A stretch of DNA of 64,000 bases. Source: Amycolatopsis oliviviridis (GTDB taxonomy: Bacteria > Actinomycetota > Actinomycetes > Mycobacteriales > Pseudonocardiaceae). Of the stretch, positions 8,655-17,963 are shown in pieces. Location: positions 1,240,001 through 1,304,000 of the forward strand of contig NZ_BNAY01000001.1 of assembly GCF_014654365.1 (NCBI RefSeq), written 5' to 3'. Positions within the stretch are counted from its first letter, which is position 1. Each line of letters starts with the position of its first letter. The notes under the pieces were generated by a model. That model made no database searches. It had not been told where the DNA came from and worked only from the letters and a program-made list of their open reading frames with translations. The position numbers and the translations under genes were made by a program.

Positions 8655-10738
8655 TCTCCCGTATCACCCAGGCCGCGACCGATCGGCTGGTCGCCTCCGA
8701 TCCCGGCCTGGTCCGGCTCCGGCTCGCTTTCTCGGCCGTGCTCAGCATCGTGGTCGCGGTGCTGGCGATCCTGCCGTTCCATCAGCCGCTCACGGTCACG
8801 CTCGTCGCCGCGATCGCCGCGATGACGTCCGCCTTCACCGTCAACGACGAGACCCCGGGCAAGCAGGCGGTGACGCTGCTGCTGGGGCTGGTGCTCGGCG
8901 CGACGTCGCTCACCGCGGCCAGTGTGGGTTCGGCGGTACCGCCGCTGGACAGCGTCGTGTTCGTGCTGTTGATCTTCGTCGCGGTCTACGCCCAGCGGTT
9001 CGGTTCGCGCGGGATCGCGCTGGGTTCGCTGTCGTTCTTCCTGTTCTTCTTCGCGATGTTCCTGCAGACGCATCTCAAGCAGGTCCCGGTGCTGCTGCTG
9101 GCGCTGACGATCGGCATCGCGGCCAACGCGGTGGTCCGGTTCCTCCTGGTACGCAGGCACACCGACGCGGAGTTCCTCCGGATCCGGCGGGCGTTCCGGG
9201 CACGGCTCGCCGCGGTGGTGCGCGCGGCGGAAGACCACCTCGCGGTGGGTGGCAGCGAACGCACCCGCAAGCGGCTCCGCACGACGAACTCCCGGATGCA
9301 CGAGTCGGTGCTGCTCATCGAGGACACCGCACCCGAGGTGACCGGCGCGGACTCGGCGAACCGGCTCCGCCGTCGCGCGATCGAGGTCGAGCTGGCGGTG
9401 CAATGGCTGACGATCACCGTGCAGCGCACCTGCGCCGAGGACCTCGACGAGGACGTCCGGGACGATCTGATCGCGCGGATGCGGCGGTTCCGGTCGCTGA
9501 TCGAGCGCGATCCGCGGGAGCTGCCGCTGATCAGCGAGACCGAAGAGTTCAGCAAGATGCTGGTGGAAGGCAGCCGGATCGACGAGCACGCCGCGCCCGG
9601 CGACGGTGTCCGCCGCGCGCTCGCCGAACTCGCACTGGCCGACGTGCGGGCGCAGCGGGTCGCCGAGCACGACGTCTCCGATGCCGCCGACGACCCGGAG
9701 GATCCGGAAGAGGAGAAGTCCGCAGCGTTCGCCTACGACAACCAGACGCGCAGCGCCATCCAAGCCGTGGTCGGCGGCGGGCTCGCCGTGCTCGGCGGGG
9801 AGCTGGTGTCGAGCCAGCGGTGGTACTGGGCGGTGCTGACGGTGTTCGTGGTGTTCATCGGCTCGTCGACCGCGGGGGCGACGTTCGTCAAGGGCGTCCG
9901 GCGGCTCGGCGGGACGCTGATCGGGATCGTGGGCGGGCTGGTGCTGACGCTGCTCGTTTCGGGCAGTGTGCCGGCGACGCTGGCGCTGATCCTGGTCTGC
10001 GTGTTCGGCATGGTCTACATGGCGCGGGTGTCGCAGGTGATCATGGCGTTCTTCATCACCAGCATGCTCGGGTTGCTCTACAGCCTGCTGGGGACGTTCA
10101 GCATCGAGGTGCTGTGGATCCGGGTCGCGGAGACCGCGGTGGGCGCGGCGGCCGGGGTGCTGGCGGCGGTGGTGATCGTGCCGGTGCGCACGCGCGCGGT
10201 GATGCTGGACGACGTCTCGGCGTTGCTGGACGAACTGGACGAGTTCGTCGAGAAGACCGCGGGCCTCCTGTCAGGTGCGGAGAACGTGAGTGTCATCGAG
10301 AAGTCGCGTGACCTGGACCGGGCCGTGGACAAGGTCCGCACGACGATCGAGCCGCTCACCCATCCGGTGAATCTCAGCAGCCGCCGCGACTACGGCTGGC
10401 ACGTGCTCACGACGGTGGAGACGATCGCCTTCCGCGCCCGGCATGTCGCGGCGCGGTCCCAGGCCGGGCTGCTGGTCACCGAGGCGGACCGGCTGCTGCT
10501 GTACACCGGGCGGATCCGGGCGAACATCGCGATGCTGGGGAAGGCGATCGGCGACCCCGGCGGTTCGGGGCACGGGACGCTGGTCCGGGACGACGGGACG
10601 CCGGTGGCGGACCGGATCGACGATCCGCGGGCGCGTTCGGTGCTCACCAGCCTCGGGCATCTCGACGAGACGGTGATCGCGCTGGGCCGGGCTTTCGGGG
10701 TGGAGGCCACGGACCCGGCGCCGTCCGGGACAGGGTGA
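8651..10738 (+). CDS. FUSC family (aromatic acid exporter-like) membrane protein
   Basis: A 695-residue protein with two blocks of transmembrane helices, at about residues 25-180 and 370-520. They are separated and followed by charged cytoplasmic segments, the layout of FUSC/YccS/AaeB proteins linked to export of fusaric acid and aromatic acids. The second block begins with the usual AIQAVVGGGLAVLGGELVS followed by RWYWAVLTVFVVF. The ATG overlaps the preceding GH92 stop, so the two are co-translated, an uncommon pairing. Transcription probably ends at the palindrome 29 bases downstream. The substrate is unknown. Confidence 0.85.
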   Translation: MISRITQAATDRLVASDPGLVRLRLAFSAVLSIVVAVLAILPFHQPLTVTLVAAIAAMTSAFTVNDETPGKQAVTLLLGLVLGATSLTAASVGSAVPPLDSVVFVLLIFVAVYAQRFGSRGIALGSLSFFLFFFAMFLQTHLKQVPVLLLALTIGIAANAVVRFLLVRRHTDAEFLRIRRAFRARLAAVVRAAEDHLAVGGSERTRKRLRTTNSRMHESVLLIEDTAPEVTGADSANRLRRRAIEVELAVQWLTITVQRTCAEDLDEDVRDDLIARMRRFRSLIERDPRELPLISETEEFSKMLVEGSRIDEHAAPGDGVRRALAELALADVRAQRVAEHDVSDAADDPEDPEEEKSAAFAYDNQTRSAIQAVVGGGLAVLGGELVSSQRWYWAVLTVFVVFIGSSTAGATFVKGVRRLGGTLIGIVGGLVLTLLVSGSVPATLALILVCVFGMVYMARVSQVIMAFFITSMLGLLYSLLGTFSIEVLWIRVAETAVGAAAGVLAAVVIVPVRTRAVMLDDVSALLDELDEFVEKTAGLLSGAENVSVIEKSRDLDRAVDKVRTTIEPLTHPVNLSSRRDYGWHVLTTVETIAFRARHVAARSQAGLLVTEADRLLLYTGRIRANIAMLGKAIGDPGGSGHGTLVRDDGTPVADRIDDPRARSVLTSLGHLDETVIALGRAFGVEATDPAPSGTG

Positions 10739-10766
10739 CGGTCTTCTCGTGGGTGGGTGCGGGTGG

Positions 10767-10810
10767 TCGTGAGTGGTAAGTGCCGTTCTAACGACACTTA
10801 CCACTCACGA
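10767..10810. terminator. Palindrome family B, bidirectional terminator
   Basis: Arms of about 20 bases (TCGTGAGTGGTAAGTG and its inverse) with one mismatch lie between the stops of two convergent genes: 29 bases after FUSC and 19 bases after the DUF4360 gene. There is no T-run. The placement fits a shared intrinsic terminator. Confidence 0.7.
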
Positions 10811-10828
10811 GCCGATACGCCTCAGGGA

Positions 10829-11473
10829 TCAGTTCTTCGGTTTGGGACAGTTCTTCCAGGAGAAGTGGTAGGTCGTCTTGATGGAGCCGTCGGTCGAGTC
10901 CATGGTGACGAAACTGGTGGTCTTCTTCGGGTCGGAGCTGCCGACACCGGCCCGCAGTTCCGTGTTGATGTTGAAGTTCCGGTCTTCACCGCACGGTTTG
11001 TAGACGATGGCGCCGACTTCGATGTTGTCGGTGAACTGCCAGTTGTCCTCGAACGGGCCCTTGAGGTTGTGGCTCACGTAGGACGTCGGGGAATTGCCCT
11101 GGAAGTAGTAGTTGGCTCGTTCCAGGCCGGTGGCTCCCGCGGCCAGGGAGGCGAATCCGCGGTAGTCGGTGCCCGCGATGCCGTAGGTGAATCCCTGCGG
11201 TACGTGGACGTAGAGGTTGAGCTGGCAGTTCTTGCGCAGGTCGGTCGGTTTCGCGCCGACCCCGACTTGAGCGGTGTATTCGCTGTAGGTGACGGTGAAC
11301 GCGGTGTTGTCCGGTGATACCGAAATAGCCGCGGTACCGGGTCTGCATCCGGTTCCGTTGATCGTGACGACGTCGATGACGATCTTGTCGGCCGGCAGGG
11401 GCGGCGGCACCCAGCCGGCCGGGGTGACGACCGAGGAGAACAGCGTCACGGCGGCAACCAGCACGTTGAGCAT
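10829..11473 (-). CDS. Secreted DUF4360 protein, copy 1
   Basis: A 214-residue protein. The ATG at 11473 follows GGGAAGGATCTC and begins a short hydrophobic export signal (MLNVLVAAVTLFSSVV). Its body matches DUF4360: VIDVVTINGTGC near the N terminus, then NCQLNLYVHVPQGFTYGI, ANYYFQGNSPT and a final FVTMDSTDGSIKTTYHFSW. Conserved cysteines suggest disulfides in a secreted beta-rich domain. The molecular function is not known for this family. It is the downstream member of a tandem pair on the minus strand, with its own duplicated upstream region, so the copies are probably transcribed separately. Confidence 0.9.
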   Translation of the reverse strand: MLNVLVAAVTLFSSVVTPAGWVPPPLPADKIVIDVVTINGTGCRPGTAAISVSPDNTAFTVTYSEYTAQVGVGAKPTDLRKNCQLNLYVHVPQGFTYGIAGTDYRGFASLAAGATGLERANYYFQGNSPTSYVSHNLKGPFEDNWQFTDNIEVGAIVYKPCGEDRNFNINTELRAGVGSSDPKKTTSFVTMDSTDGSIKTTYHFSWKNCPKPKN

Positions 11474-11575
11474 GAGATCCTTCCCAAAGCTTCCACGCGG
11501 CGGGAACTGGGTGGATTCGCTGTCAGCGAGACGATCTTCTCCCCGGCCGCCCGCCGATCGGACGAAAACGGATCC
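11474..11575 (-). repeat. Duplicated promoter region of the DUF4360 pair (copy 1)
   Basis: Upstream of copy 1, the segment GCCGATCGGACGAAA (about 11552-11566) and a block around GTCAGCGAGACGATC match the sequence upstream of copy 2 (12398-12500), at similar distance from each ATG. They are probably conserved promoter or operator elements carried along in the gene duplication. Confidence 0.55.
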
Positions 11576-11755
11576 GGTCACCGGACTCAGGGGTGACCGC
11601 GGAAAACAGGGTCGTCGAGAAGACTCGCCGCCGCCGGGCAGGGCGACGACGAGCCGCGATTTCCTCGGTTCAAGGCGGCCAGCGCCCTGACCGGGTATGG
11701 CTGGGAGACGGCCTTCTTCCTGGCCGGGAAGCAGGCCGTCACCCTGGGGACGATG

Positions 11756-12397
11756 TCAGGAGCCCGGGCAGACCTTCCACGAGAAGTGATAGGTGGTCTT
11801 GAACGCGCCGTCGGTCGAATCCATCGTGATGAAACTGGTGGTCTTCTTCGGATCCGATGAACCGGCGGCGACCCGCAGTTCCGTGTTCACGTTGAGGCTC
11901 CGGTCCTCACCGCACGGCTTGTAGATGATGACGCCACCCTCGGCCTCGTCCCGGAATTGCCAGTTGTCCCAAATCGGGCCATTGATGGGATGACTCACCT
12001 GCGCGGTCGGCGAATTGCCCTGGAAGTAGTAATTCGCGCGCTGCGATGCCTTGGCACCCGACTCGAGCGCGGCGAAACCGCGGTAATCGGCGCTGGCGAT
12101 ACCGTAGGTGAATCCTTGCGGCACGTGGATGTTGAGATTCAGCTGGCAGTTCTTCCGGAAGTCGGTGGGCTTCGCGCCGACGCCGACCTGGGCGGTGTAT
12201 TCGCTGTAGGTCACGGTGAAGGCACTGTTGTCCCTGGCGACGGCGACCGCGGACGAACCCGGCGGGCAACCGGAGCCGTTGACCGTGACCACGTCGATGA
12301 CAACGCGGTCGGGAGGCGGTCCCGGCGGCGGCGACCAGCTATTCGGTGTTATTATCGACGAGAAAAGCGACACGGCGGCAACCACTGCATTGAGCAT
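11756..12397 (-). CDS. Secreted DUF4360 protein, copy 2
   Basis: A 213-residue paralogue of the neighbouring copy, with the same length, signal (MLNAVVAAVSLFSSII) and cysteine pattern. The start follows GGGAAGGACCCC. Differences concentrate in the loop regions (for example IWDNWQFRDEAEGGVII against FEDNWQFTDNIEVGAIV), so the pair has diverged while keeping the fold. The upstream 90 bases are also conserved with copy 1, showing that the duplication included the promoter. The function is unknown; related proteins are secreted in actinobacteria and fungi. Confidence 0.9.
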   Translation of the reverse strand: MLNAVVAAVSLFSSIITPNSWSPPPGPPPDRVVIDVVTVNGSGCPPGSSAVAVARDNSAFTVTYSEYTAQVGVGAKPTDFRKNCQLNLNIHVPQGFTYGIASADYRGFAALESGAKASQRANYYFQGNSPTAQVSHPINGPIWDNWQFRDEAEGGVIIYKPCGEDRSLNVNTELRVAAGSSDPKKTTSFITMDSTDGAFKTTYHFSWKVCPGS

Positions 12398-12777
12398 GGG
12401 GTCCTTCCCAAAACTTCCACACGGGGGGCGGGGAACTGGGCGGACTCATGCTAGCGAAACGATCCCGGCGATGCCGCCCGCCGATCGGACGAAACCGTCC
12501 CGGCAATCGGTTCATGAAATAATATTATGGTCTGTAACCGTTTTCCGGGCCCGGCGAAAACGCCGCCCGGCCCGGAAAACACCATTCGGTTCGCACGATA
12601 TGGAAATTGTCTTCGCGATTCACGCGTTGACGGTTCCGGCGAGACAGGCAGGTTCAGGCGGCGACCATGCTCGCGGCCTCGCCGAGTACCGCCATCGCCT
12701 CGGGTCGCCACGAGCCGGCGGTGGTCCGCCGATCGGGCTCAGGTGGATGCCGGCGATGAGCCAGCGGTCGTCGTCGC
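12398..12777. other. 380-base intergenic region between divergent genes
   Basis: It holds the promoter copy of the second DUF4360 gene (12398-12500), an AT-rich patch near 12512-12530 (AATAATATTATGG), the hairpin at 12540-12580, and about 190 bases before the MarR gene in which I recognise nothing. No open frame here has codon use or a ribosome site that supports a gene. Confidence 0.6.
12540..12580. repeat. Palindrome family F (GTTTTCCGGGCC arms)
   Basis: The outer arms GTTTTCCGGGCC/GGCCCGGAAAAC enclose an inner CGGCG-AAAA-CGCCG stem. It lies between two divergent genes, so it is not in a terminator position. It could be an operator, an attenuator or a dispersed palindrome. Its outer edge resembles the family D palindrome at 26825-26866. 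Confidence 0.55.
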
Positions 12778-14695
<1,918 letters not shown>

Positions 14696-14707
14696 CCGCA
14701 CCCCAGA

Positions 14708-14740
14708 CTTGACTCTCACGTCAATGTCAAGGTTTAGCTT
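14708..14740 (+). promoter_or_regulatory. MerR-type promoter with long spacer, leaderless transcript
   Basis: TTGACT (14709-14714) and TAGCTT (14735-14740) are 20 bases apart, the stretched spacing typical of MerR-activated promoters. The dyad CTTGAC/GTCAAG sits in the spacer. The predicted start of transcription falls at or within a base of the ATG at 14748, and no ribosome site is present. Confidence 0.7.
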
Positions 14741-14747
14741 AGCCGCC

Positions 14748-15584
14748 ATGACCACCGTGACCGTCCTCGGACTCGGCCCCATGGGGCACGCCCTCGCTGC
14801 CGCGTTCGCCGCCGCCGACCACCCCACCACCGTCTGGAATCGCACTCCTGGCAAGGAAAACGGCCTCGACGCCACCGTCGCCGCCACGGCGGCCGACGCG
14901 ATCTCGGCCAGTCCGCTCGTAATCGTCTGCGTACGGGACTACGCCGCGGCCGAATCGATCCTCGATGCCGAGGCGCTCAAGGGCCGCACCCTGGTGAACC
15001 TCAGCGGCGGTTCACCGGAACAAGCCCGTGCGATGGCGGACTGGGCGGCCGGGCACGGTATCGACTACCTCGACGGCGTCGTCATGGCGACCACCGACGC
15101 GATCGGCGGCCCGGACGCGGCCCTGTTCTTCAGCGGGCCCGCCGGCGTCTACGAGGCGCATCGGTCCACGCTGGCCGCGCTCGGCGAGAACACGCATTAC
15201 GTCGGGGAGTTCCCCGGACAGGCCGCCGCGTTCGACGCCTCCTTGCAGGACATGCTCTGGACGTCGATGAGCGGTGTGGTGCACATGTTCGCGCTCGCCA
15301 AGGCGGAGAACATCGCGGCCGCCGACATCGCCGGACACGCGAAGGCATTGCTCGGCTTCTTCCCGGACATGATCGACCTGCTCGCCGGGCAGGTCGGTGC
15401 GGACAGCTACCCCGGTGACCACGGCACCATCGACTCCGCCGCGGCGACCATGGACCACATCCTCGACGCGATCCGCGCGCGAGGCCTCGACAACGGAGTG
15501 CTGTCCGCTGCCCGTGCCGAGGCGCAGCGAGCCATCGACGCCGGGCACGGAGAGGATGGCTTCGGCAGACTCGCCGCACTCTGA
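14748..15584 (+). CDS. NADPH-dependent imine reductase / beta-hydroxyacid dehydrogenase-like protein
   Basis: 278 residues. The N-terminal Rossmann domain opens MTTVTVLGLGPMGHALAAAF (GxGxxG). The all-helical C-terminal domain resembles imine reductases and reductive aminases, with LVNLSGGSPEQA and LDGVVMATTDAIGGPDA in the expected positions. Related enzymes reduce cyclic imines or beta-hydroxy acids; the natural substrate here is unknown. It is divergent from a MerR regulator with a MerR-type promoter between them, so expression is probably inducible. The transcript appears leaderless. Confidence 0.85.
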   Translation: MTTVTVLGLGPMGHALAAAFAAADHPTTVWNRTPGKENGLDATVAATAADAISASPLVIVCVRDYAAAESILDAEALKGRTLVNLSGGSPEQARAMADWAAGHGIDYLDGVVMATTDAIGGPDAALFFSGPAGVYEAHRSTLAALGENTHYVGEFPGQAAAFDASLQDMLWTSMSGVVHMFALAKAENIAAADIAGHAKALLGFFPDMIDLLAGQVGADSYPGDHGTIDSAAATMDHILDAIRARGLDNGVLSAARAEAQRAIDAGHGEDGFGRLAAL

Positions 15585-15615
15585 GCGCCTATTCTTCATC
15601 TATGCGACACGATGG

Positions 15616-15636
15616 GGCTATTCGTGTACTATTCGC
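15616..15636 (+). promoter_or_regulatory. Direct-repeat operator, copy 1 (CTATTCG-TGTA-CTATTCG)
   Basis: Two CTATTCG heptamers lie one helical turn (11 bases) apart. The 21-base unit is repeated exactly at 23345-23365. It lies about 80 bases before the DUF5753 regulator gene and could be its autoregulatory site, or a promoter containing TACTAT. Confidence 0.6.
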
Positions 15637-15716
15637 AGTGTAGTGCCGCGCGGGCGGTACCATGATCGCGATCTGACCCTGCAGGCCCGCCGGTCCTCGC
15701 CCCGTGAAAGGGGATC

Positions 15717-16595
15717 ATGCCCTCCTCACCCGCCCCTGACTCCGACCGCGCAAGGCTCGCGATGAAGCTTCGCGAGATACGCGCGGCCACAGGGATGTCG
15801 GGCAACCAGTTCGCCAAGGAACTACGCTGGCCGCAGTCGCGGGTGTCCAAGATCGAGACCGCCGCGCAGTTCCCGACCGGTGACGACATCGTCGCCTGGC
15901 TGGCGGCGGCCGACGCCAGCGGCGAGCAGGACGCGGTCACCGAGCTGCTCCGGCGCGCCAGGGTGGAATCGGTTTCGTTCCGCCAGGAATTCCGGAAATC
16001 CGGCGGGGCCGGGGCCGTTCAGAGATCGGTCCACGACCTGGAGCGACAGGCGGCGAGGGTCGCCACCTTCCAGCCGGCCATGCTCCCCGGCTTGGTGCAG
16101 ACACCGGCTTTCATGCGAAAGCTGCTCGCCCTGCCGTCCGGGCCCGTGCACATGGGCGACGCCTCCAGCGCCGACATCGAACAGATCGTGGCCGCTCGTG
16201 TCGAACGGCAGGCGCTGCTGTACGAACGGGGCCGGAATCTGCCACTCGTGATCGGCGAGGCCGCCCTGTGGATCCGCGTCGGAGACCTCGAAACCCAGCT
16301 CGGCCAGCTGGACCGGCTTCAGTCCCTCGCCGGGCTGCGCACGGTCGACCTCCGGATCCTGCCCTTCGACAAGGCGACACCGATCGCCCCGCTGCACGGG
16401 TTCCGGATCTTCGACACCGAATTCGTCGTGGTGGAGACCTTCACCGGTAGGCACCAGTTGCTGGATCCGGACGAGATCGGCTTGTACGAGCGGATGTTCC
16501 AACGGCTACAGGAAGAAGCGGTCGCCGGCGAGGAAGCGGCCCGGCTGATCCAGAGCGTCTCGCGACAGCTGGCCACCGGAGACCCGGACCGGTGA
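15717..16595 (+). CDS. XRE-type helix-turn-helix regulator with DUF5753 domain
   Basis: A 292-residue cytoplasmic regulator. The Cro/C1-type HTH occupies residues 15-70 (LREIRAATGMSGNQFAKEL, then SRVSKIETAAQFPTGDD). The DUF5753 region follows from about 100 to 285, with the typical PGLVQTPAFMRKLL and VDLRILPFDKATPIAPLHGFRIF-like blocks. Such proteins (Scr1/WhiJ group) control development, secondary metabolism or small DUF397 partners. The ATG is preceded by AAAGGGGA. Its stop abuts that of the convergent ThiF gene with no spacing. No DUF397 gene is adjacent here; the nearest is at 18823. Confidence 0.9.
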   Translation: MPSSPAPDSDRARLAMKLREIRAATGMSGNQFAKELRWPQSRVSKIETAAQFPTGDDIVAWLAAADASGEQDAVTELLRRARVESVSFRQEFRKSGGAGAVQRSVHDLERQAARVATFQPAMLPGLVQTPAFMRKLLALPSGPVHMGDASSADIEQIVAARVERQALLYERGRNLPLVIGEAALWIRVGDLETQLGQLDRLQSLAGLRTVDLRILPFDKATPIAPLHGFRIFDTEFVVVETFTGRHQLLDPDEIGLYERMFQRLQEEAVAGEEAARLIQSVSRQLATGDPDR

Positions 16596-17693
16596 TCACC
16601 CCGCCATCCGGCAGGCCCGGCATTCCGCGTGCGGCTCGTCGAGACTGGTGACGAAACTGTGGTCCATGGTGGCGAGACTGAACCCGTACTGACTGTTCAA
16701 ACGGAGCGTCGGCGCGTCGGTGATCAACCGCATCGCCGCGTGTGCGACCAGGTTGCCGACCACGCCGGCCGTCACCGCGTTCGCCGCATTCACCGGAACC
16801 TCCACCGGCGTCCCCCAGGTCTCCAACGGCGGGCGCAGGGCCTCGCGGTCCTGCTCGGCGAGACGGGCGCATTCGTAGCACGGTCCCGCTCCCGGCCGGT
16901 AGATGCCGATGTTGACCTGCGGGCCGTGATAGCCGCCGTAGACCCAGGGCGTGCGTGTGGCGACGCACGCCTGGTTCGCCCGGGCCCTGATATCCGAAGG
17001 CTGGTCCGCGACCATCACCAGCACGTCGCAGTCGGCTGTCAGCCTTCTCAGGGAAGCCACGTCCTCGACCTTCGTCGGCTCCCCGGTGACTTCGATGTCG
17101 GAATTGGCCGCCCGCAGCCGTTCCACCGCGACCTCCACCTTCAGGCGGCCCAGATCCTTCTCGGTGTAGAGAATCTGACGGCTGAGGTTGGAAAGCTCGA
17201 CCACGTCCGGATCGACGCAGTGCAGCCGCCCCACCCCGGACATGCACAGCCCCAGGGCCGCGGTGCACCCGACGCCGCCGACGCCGATCACCACCACCCG
17301 GGCCTCGGCCAGCCGCACCTGGAAATCCCAGCTCGAATTGCGGCGCTTCAGGTCGATCCAGCGGTACAGCGACCGGCCTCTCGAATGCCGTTCGCGCTGC
17401 CGCGCACTCAACGCGGTGCACTCCGGCTCGTCGGCATCCTCGACGTATCCGAGCTCGACCAGCCTTTCGATGGCATCCGCCGCCTCCTCGGCGGAATGAG
17501 ACGGGAAGCGACGCGCCAGCTCGGCGGCCACCTGACCGGCCGAACGCGTCCCGTCGAGGCTGGCCAGCAGCGCCCACACCACACCGTCCGGGTCCTTCAG
17601 TTCGGCGGCGATGCCGAACACCTTCCCGCCGATCCGAATCCAACCGTCCCCGAACCGGACCGGTCGATGCTCGTCTTTTATGCGTGGACGCAT
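16596..17693 (-). CDS. ThiF/MoeB-family adenylyltransferase with N-terminal RRE-like domain (MccB-like)
   Basis: A 365-residue E1-like enzyme. Residues 8-88 resemble the PqqD/RiPP-recognition fold (RIGGKVFGIAAELKDPDGVVW and a helical end). The adenylation domain has GVGGVG at 137-142, Asp161/Asp163, SNLSRQ with Arg172, Lys185 and Asp230. A four-cysteine zinc site is formed by CYEC (272-275) and CRAC (358-361). E1-like enzymes activate a peptide or protein C terminus with ATP. The length and domain order match MccB, which converts a short peptide ending in Asn into a peptidyl-nucleotide. GGGGAGG lies five bases before the ATG. The 22-codon peptide gene ends 17 bases upstream on the same strand, so it is the likely substrate. 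Confidence 0.85.
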   Translation of the reverse strand: MRPRIKDEHRPVRFGDGWIRIGGKVFGIAAELKDPDGVVWALLASLDGTRSAGQVAAELARRFPSHSAEEAADAIERLVELGYVEDADEPECTALSARQRERHSRGRSLYRWIDLKRRNSSWDFQVRLAEARVVVIGVGGVGCTAALGLCMSGVGRLHCVDPDVVELSNLSRQILYTEKDLGRLKVEVAVERLRAANSDIEVTGEPTKVEDVASLRRLTADCDVLVMVADQPSDIRARANQACVATRTPWVYGGYHGPQVNIGIYRPGAGPCYECARLAEQDREALRPPLETWGTPVEVPVNAANAVTAGVVGNLVAHAAMRLITDAPTLRLNSQYGFSLATMDHSFVTSLDEPHAECRACRMAG

Positions 17694-17709
17694 CGAAACC
17701 TCCCCTGGG

Positions 17710-17778
17710 TCAGTTGTTGTCGTGGCAGTAGACGTGGTGTACCGCGTCCTCGCGCTCCACCATCACGATCTCGATCAT
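17710..17778 (-). CDS. Putative 22-residue RiPP (microcin C-like) precursor peptide ending in Asn
   Basis: A small frame. It starts MIEIVMVERED and ends AVHHVYCHDNN, with a TGA stop at 17710-17712. The ATG is preceded by GGAGG at ideal spacing plus a second GGAGGG, the strongest ribosome site in the neighbourhood. It is followed 17 bases later by the MccB-like gene. Known MccB substrates are short peptides (7 residues in Escherichia coli, longer in Bacillus and Yersinia) whose last residue is always Asn, as here. His, Tyr and Cys near the end are notable. The assignment rests on context and the C-terminal residue. It could instead be a leader peptide or another RiPP type. Confidence 0.62.
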   Translation of the reverse strand: MIEIVMVEREDAVHHVYCHDNN

Positions 17779-17828
17779 GACCCTCCACCTCCCCCCGCTC
17801 GCCCCTCGCCAGCGCGCCCTGTAACCTC

Positions 17829-17883
17829 CACAATGTAGAGCTCTTGCTTGTAGACATCACAAATGTAGAGCTTCACAATGTGG
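17829..17883. promoter_or_regulatory. Repeated operator between the peptide/ThiF operon and the divergent XRE gene
   Basis: CACAATGTAGAGCT (17829), CACAAATGTAGAGCT (17858) and the partial CACAATGTGG (17874) are direct repeats, the first two 29 bases apart. On the minus strand TTGTGA and TACATT lie 19 bases apart as a possible promoter for the peptide gene. It is the likely control region for both directions and probably bound by the DUF5753 regulator. Confidence 0.6.
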
Positions 17884-17963
17884 GGGTCCATGGCATCATC
17901 GTGGGCCATGCGGGTGATGTCATGGTCGCACTCAGTAAGCGACCCTTAAGAGACGGTGACTTC

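Noticed and set aside
17678..17860. 60-residue minus-strand frame overlapping the proposed peptide gene
   Set aside because: No ribosome site, Arg/Gly-rich shadow composition; the 22-codon frame has the strong Shine-Dalgarno sequence.
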